From Typha latifolia (taxonomy: Eukaryota > Streptophyta > Magnoliopsida > Poales > Typhaceae), in NCBI GenBank assembly GCA_019914945.1, contig CM034103.1, positions 1,240,001-1,304,000 of the forward strand: DNA of 64,000 nt, given 5' to 3'. This document shows positions 59,153-64,000 of this stretch, one piece after another. Under the pieces are notes generated by a model. That model had not been told where the DNA came from. It was given only the letters and a program-made list of their open reading frames with translations, and did not search any database. The stretch's first letter is position 1. Every line of letters starts with the position of its first letter. The position numbers and the translations under genes are program-made.

Positions 59153-60287
59153 ATGATGACTTCGTATCCTAGTGGCTGCGCAGCCGCCATATTCTCTCCG
59201 GTGGAGCTGGAGGTGGCCGAGGTGCTGAGCAACTTATTACCCTCCTTCGTCCTCGAATCGGATCACCGCCCCGCCCTCGGGAACCTCCGGTGGGGCGCTC
59301 GCCGGCGGAGATTCCTAACCCCCGACCAAACCCCTCCTCCTCCTCCTCCCCCCTCCCCCTTCTGTCTCTCCTCCCCTCGAGGAGGAGCACAACAAGGACG
59401 GATCCACCCCCCACGGTGGTAACCCTACCGCCGGCACCTCCAGCCCCGCGACGCCACTCTCCTTCCCCCCTAGCGGTAGCGAGGAGCCCGACCTCCGCCC
59501 GCCGCCGAAGCTGACCGCCAAGCGCCACAAGGAGGTAACATCACCTTAGTATACCCCCATCCCCTCCTTCCCTCTTTTCTACTCTCGGTCTCTCTTTCTT
59601 GATCTCTTCGCTATCGTTGTTGCTGAGCAGTGGGTCAAAGATCACCAGGACTTGGTCGTTTCGTTATCTGACCAAAAAGCCAATCTCCTGCGGGTGTGTC
59701 TTCTTCCCTTTTGCTTTTAACCCCCTCGTTAAATCACTCTTCTGTTTTCCCTTTAACCTTTTACCCTCTGCTGACATTAATATTCCAGCAAATCGAGGAA
59801 TACCGAAGCAACCGCGAGCGATTGCGAGCGATTAATTCCTTCCTAAAACAACAACGATCCAAGGTAATAATAATAATAATAATTATTATTATTAATCCAT
59901 TTTCTTTTCGGTTCTTTTTTTTTTGGGAGAGGATTGGGATTTATTTACCTGAGAGAGCCTTTGTTATAGTCGGCGGTGGAGCCTGGGGGAGGGCGGTGGG
60001 GCCCGTCGGTGGAGCTGCGGATCGGGCCGTCGGCGGTGGATCGGACGGCTGGGAGGGTGGAGTTCGATTTGAACTCGAGCCCGGAGGAGGAGGAGGAGGA
60101 GGATCCGGTGTGGGACTGGGAACAACAGAGCGCGTACAAGGCTGCCATGTCAGCCCAGGCGAGGAAGAGGAGGTTGGAGATCCAAAGGGAGAAGAGTGCC
60201 GCCGCGGGTTCACTATTCCATAGCCATAAGTTCCCATCTACAGCTCACAAGATGCCACGTCTCACTAGTACCAGTAGTAGTAGATGA
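59153..60287 (+). CDS. uncharacterised DLNxxP (EAR-motif) protein with coiled coil; exon 1 frameshifted
   Basis: Exons 59153-59534, 59631-59693, 59789-59863, 59970-60287. Exon 1 opens with MMTSYPSGCAAAIFSPVELE and a basic LRWGARRRR patch. After a Pro-rich, C-rich run (about 59333-59365) the frame must shift by one base. It then reads PPLEEEHNKDG, EEPDLRPPPKLTAKRHKE and joins exon 2. Exons 2-3 (HQDLVVSLSDQKANLLRQ, IEEYRSNRERLRAINSFLKQ) form a short leucine-zipper-like coiled coil after a basic KRHK. Exon 4 contains EFDLNSSPEEE, a DLNxxP repression motif, then an Arg/Lys-rich end. I do not recognise the family name; a small nuclear transcriptional co-regulator is an inference. The frameshift may be a sequence error, since everything downstream is intact. 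Confidence 0.7.
59860..59895. repeat. palindromic (TAA)n(TTA)n tract
   Basis: TAA repeats run straight into TTA repeats, giving a self-complementary AT hairpin at the donor side of intron 3 of the DLNxxP gene. Confidence 0.9.
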
Positions 60288-60630
60288 TAGGGTTCTTATT
60301 GTTTTAAATTTCTTCTTTCTTTTTTAAAATTTATTATTTTCTCTTTTTCCCACTTAATATTTAGTTTTTTCTTTTATTTTTTGTGCCGGAATATTACTCA
60401 GCATAGTAGTAGTAATATTAGTAGTATGGAGTATAATGTCAAATTGGCAATTGTAAGATATATTAGTTTGATAACATATGGAAGTGAAGTGGTCCTCTAA
60501 ATTTTGGATGGGGGGGTTGGGGCCTTGTGGGGGAGTATCTGACAAAGCGACAACTGGAGGGGGCATGGGGTTGGGTAGTTTGGGAGTTGTTATCCATTTA
60601 GGATACTTCCTATAATAATAGTAGCAAACC

Positions 60631-60699
60631 CACTGGGCACTGGGCACTGGGCACTGGGCACTGGGCTTGATCGATCGATCGATCGGTCGACCGATCGAT
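60631..60699. repeat. five CACTGGG repeats next to a GATC palindrome block
   Basis: Five exact heptamers (60631-60665) are followed by CTT and a run of GATC tetramers that ends in a perfect palindrome centred on GGTCGACC (about 60678-60699). Confidence 0.92.
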
Positions 60700-60956
60700 T
60701 TAAATAAACTATTGGAGTGTAATCCAATCCTCTAGTCTCTAGATAGATAAAAAGGATGGTAAGAATGATGCTTTTCCAGTTGGAACGTGAAGGGAGATGT
60801 CTTTATTTACTTTTTATCAGGTATGTCAGGTTCACTAGGGTAATTATTGACTTCTTCTTTCTACATATTTTGAGTCTGATTTATTGAGATTACCAATTCA
60901 TCTACTACTCTACTCTACTTTTCTTCTTTCGCTTGTACTATTTTGTGAACTTTTCA

Positions 60957-60980
60957 TTATTATTATTATTATTATTATTA
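60957..60980. repeat. (ATT)n microsatellite
   Basis: Eight ATT units in the 3' flank of the DLNxxP gene. Confidence 0.9.
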
Positions 60981-62031
60981 CTCTGGTGGTTAGTTAATAC
61001 AAAGTTTATTTCTTTTTTCCATTTAGAAAATGGGGGAAGAAAAAAATAGAGGAAGAGAGAAGGGTTAAAAAAGAAAAGAAAAGATAGAGAGGGAGTTATC
61101 TGTAATAATACTAACATGCTGGCGGTGATTTGCAAAAGGTTAAAATCCCAGCTTATTTCCACTACTTTTTACGTGAAAAGTAAACATCTCAAAAAGTTAA
61201 ACGGATCCGATTCCAATATCGACGGTGCATTCCCAGGTCCGATGTGCCTCCTTGAATCATCCTCGCCGTGGTTTTGGTCCTAAAATTATATATGACTCAT
61301 TTCATAGTCTTTTGACTGCTCTCGGTCTCTGACGTGGCAGTTCGACAGCCCACAACAAGATGGGTGAAACCATGCCCATGGCGAACCGTGCGTGAGCTGT
61401 CCCAATGAGATCTTGTAAGTCAAATTATTGACTGCAAGAGCTGGGCGACCAGATAATTCTCATTTTAGATCCTCGTGTCTCATCAAAGATAATATATATA
61501 AATTATCAAGAGTTACTTTATGATCAATTTTTTTTTTTTTCGGGTATGTTTTAGTTATTAGAAAGTAAAATTTTAGTAAAATAACTTCTATTTTAGTTAT
61601 TATTTTCTTTTCTCACTTTCTAACAAATAAATATAAAACAACCTCGGGCTTATATTTCGCAAAAAGAAAAAGAAAAAAACCAGGATAAACAGCAGTCTTC
61701 CTTAAAAAATTGAATCTTCCTAATTTCTTTTTTTTTTTAATTTCTTTTAACAAAAGTAATTCAGGAAAAGGTGACAATGGAGGCTGCAAGTTAGAAACTA
61801 AAGCTATGTGAAAGCAACTGGCACTTCCAGATCTTCATCTTTTGCTTGGTTATCATGTTGTTATGGAAACCCTAAAAAGACAGACATGCTGAAGCACCTG
61901 AAATCTATTTCTTTTTCTTTGACTTGCTTGAGATAGCATAAAAAGAAGAACATCTTACAGTTTTCAGGAGTACAGAAGAAAACTTAAGCAAACACAAAGA
62001 ACAAAAAGGGTCATCAATCTTGAGTGCTTAC

Positions 62032-63294
62032 CTGTGCCTGTAACCATTCATCCAAATTAGCATCAGCCGTTCCAGTGCCTAATTCCACCTTTGGTGCCTT
62101 TTTATTTTTTTTGTTTTCTAAGTAAAAAAACACCAACTATATCAACTCCAATTTAGCATCAGAGGATTCAGTATTTCACTAGATGGTGAGGGAGCAAGTA
62201 TAGTTTTGAACTACTTTATGATTGAACTCGCAGATAAAAAGTACTAAAGATAAAGGCTTCTTCTGCATATGCATTGCATTTCTTTGTGTTTCATTATAGA
62301 TCAAATATAAGACTTAATAATATATGATATCATTAAAAAAGTAGAGGAAGTTTACTTTGAAAACTGTTGCATTTGACCATAAGCCCATGGTTCAAAAACA
62401 CCAACTATATCAACTCCAAGAGTAACAAGGAAGACAGACTCAATGCTGAGAAAACCCCCAAGCCTCAACAACTTCAAAGGTACCATCATAAAAAACAATC
62501 TGGTATGGATACTGACCAATATCATAAACAATGGAGTCTAAATCAGAAGAGCCAAGTTGCAGAGAATAACACATTACTAGATTAACATCAACTCTCATCA
62601 TTTTGCTATATGACATACCTATCCACAGGTCATCAGATTAAAAATACTTGCTTACAGCAAACTTACAGGGAAATGCTGCTTGGGCAGAGAATGGGGCTGA
62701 TGCATTGTAGAATGTCTGACAAACATTGGAGGAAAAGAAAATACTTACAATTTATAATATACAAACCAGAAAAACAACATGTCCCTTTCAGAAAAAAAAT
62801 TTCCATAGCTTTCTTTTTCAGAATTCTCTTGTCAGATTAATTAAAGCATGTGTCACTACAGGATTCACTTGGTCAATGCAAGAAACAACCATCTAAATCA
62901 TATGAGTAAGCCCCAGTGAGAATGAACAATGATATGGTTTGCAAATCGGATGTTAGATAAAACAAAATATGTTTCTCTGCAAATAACTAGGCGTTATTCT
63001 CCAGCCACAATTCATTCATATGTAATTGGTATAAGTGCATAAAAATCAATTAATTGCTGATAAATCACTCGCATCTCTCTACTTCTCATCGAAAAATAAG
63101 CTCGCAGATCTAGAATGGATTAATAGAAAACAGAAAAGGGAAGACAAATTAACCCCATTATGTGCCCCCAACCAATAGTTTACCACTGCATTCAGAAAAG
63201 CATCAGATAGATGATTCAAGGCAAGTCAAATAAATTAATAAATTAATTAAATTTAGGAGTAATACTTACATTTGGCTGAATATTTTCGGGAAAA
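62032..63294 (-). pseudogene. translocon-associated protein subunit alpha (TRAP-alpha/SSR1) broken copy
   Basis: TRAP-alpha is an ER membrane protein that assists protein translocation at the Sec61 channel. Minus-strand exon-like pieces: 63270-63294 and 63154-63185 (FSRKYSAK and LVNYWLGAHNG), 62667-62715 (TFYNASAPFSAQAAFP), 62356 to about 62560, and 62032-62117. The fourth piece reads SIVYDIGQYPYQIVFYDGT and FEVVEAWG, then, in another frame, LSIESVFLVTLG and WAYGQMQQFSK. The last reads KAPKVELGTGTADANLDEWLQ. The order and wording match the luminal domain, membrane helix and cytosolic tail of plant TRAP-alpha. The signal peptide, acidic N-terminus and the RASVHLPYDH-like exon were not found. 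There is a one-base shift at a G5/T4 run (62450-62458), and the last junction is out of phase. Confidence 0.72.
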
Positions 63295-64000
63295 CTAAAA
63301 TTTAGCTAGTGAACATATAACTATATCAAAAGGGACTGTAAGCAGTCTATAAAATTAAGTTAAAGCTGTATATATAAATTAACATTCTAACTTCTCCCAT
63401 CATACAGCATTAAATATGATCAGAATTATAAGAAGCTGAACAAAAATCTACTAAACCAAATTGCAGGGTTCCTATATTTTCTCAGAGATCCTTTTAATTT
63501 CTTGTTCACATGCTCATCCTTGACTAAAATTTCCAACTTCCAAAGTAAGCAACCATTCCAAACTCAAAGCATACATGAACTCGTAAGATTTTACTCCAGA
63601 GTCATTCTCGATATGACATCCATGAGATGCAAATGGTCGATCGCGCTTAAACGAAACTAAATCGCTCTAGCAAGAGAAAGATCCATCTCGACTCAAACAA
63701 TAAAGAAGCAGATGAGATCAACAGGGGACGTACAAGGTTAGGAGATCAAAAGGTAAATACCTCGTAAGAGCGGAGAGGAGAGGAAGACGAGAGCGACGGA
63801 GACGGGAGATCTCCGTTGATCGAAGAGGCGATTGGTTCCGAACTTCCGATAGAGCGGGCGAAGACCGAAATCGACAACAGTAGAAGTCGGCAACCAGTTC
63901 GCTAAAGTAACGATTTTACTTCTAATTTTGTTATTGCCGACAAGAATCATAGTACGGTGCCATAAAATAATTTAATTTTTTTTTAAATTTTGATTTTGTA
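63295..64000. other. right flank; possible leader of the TRAP-alpha remnant
   Basis: The minus strand around 63760-63850 is GC- and CT-rich and ends in ACGAG before GTATTTACC at 63763, like a 5' UTR exon with a splice donor. A 70-codon frame here (63738-63950) shows no family. No other gene was recognised. Confidence 0.4.

Larger units (their letters stand above)
60288..62031. other. 3' flank of the DLNxxP gene and intergenic DNA
   Basis: Contains the 3' UTR, a CACTGGG/GATC repeat block, an (ATT)n run at about 60957-60980, and AT-rich DNA. No gene was recognised until the TRAP-alpha remnant. Confidence 0.5.

Noticed and set aside
1..64000. CRISPR arrays, phage, operons or biosynthetic clusters
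   Set aside because: The window is intron-rich plant nuclear DNA. No regular spacer arrays, bacterial-type gene strings or sets of pathway enzymes are present.

Overview
The window is nuclear DNA of a flowering plant. The genes are intron-rich, with GT-AG introns up to about 2.9 kb, and their products match plant-specific versions of their families: a plastid-targeted FolD, plant CYP21-1, ACBP3, PSI1/DUF668 and HSP90-7. The U3 snoRNA has a plant-type USE/TATA promoter with Pol III-like spacing, and the intergenic DNA is AT-rich and littered with short transposable elements. Gene style suggests a monocot, but the species cannot be fixed from the sequence. Exon models were built by hand from splice consensus, phase continuity and protein-family conservation. 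They add up to proteins of the expected family lengths.

Layout, left to right. Minus strand: RPN10 (1122-4670), FOLD4 (5677-9325), a tRNA-like SINE (9624-10133), cyclophilin CYP21-1 (10440-13932). Plus strand: U3 snoRNA (14722 to about 14933). Minus strand: ACBP3-like acyl-CoA-binding protein (15992-19926). Plus strand: the ER chaperone GRP94/HSP90-7 (22557-27833), with two exact ERSE elements and a UPRE core in its promoter. Minus strand: a frame-broken thaumatin-like gene (29270-29897), an intact cold-shock/zinc-knuckle glycine-rich protein (31973-32545), a frame-broken J-domain gene (33251-33645) and PSI1/DUF668 (34510-42130). Plus strand: a NIPA-type Mg2+ transporter (46397-49895), BRE/BRCC45 (51253-56294), a telo-box array with a possible C/D snoRNA (57131-57487) and an uncharacterised DLNxxP (EAR-type) coiled-coil protein (59153-60287, one frameshift). 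Minus strand: a broken TRAP-alpha (SSR1) copy (62032-63294).

These are independent genes, not an operon or a dedicated cluster. Several act at the ER or secretory pathway (GRP94, the luminal/secretory cyclophilin, ACBP3, the TRAP-alpha remnant), and two belong to ubiquitin biology (RPN10, BRE). I see no functional reason for their proximity.

I found no evidence of a novel multi-gene system. The most useful leads are the compact unfolded-protein-response promoter of GRP94, four loci with single-base frame lesions mostly at homopolymers (pseudogenes or consensus errors), the predicted C-terminal membrane anchor of the ACBP3-like protein, the SINE with an internal 141-bp duplication, and the uncharacterised DLNxxP protein.
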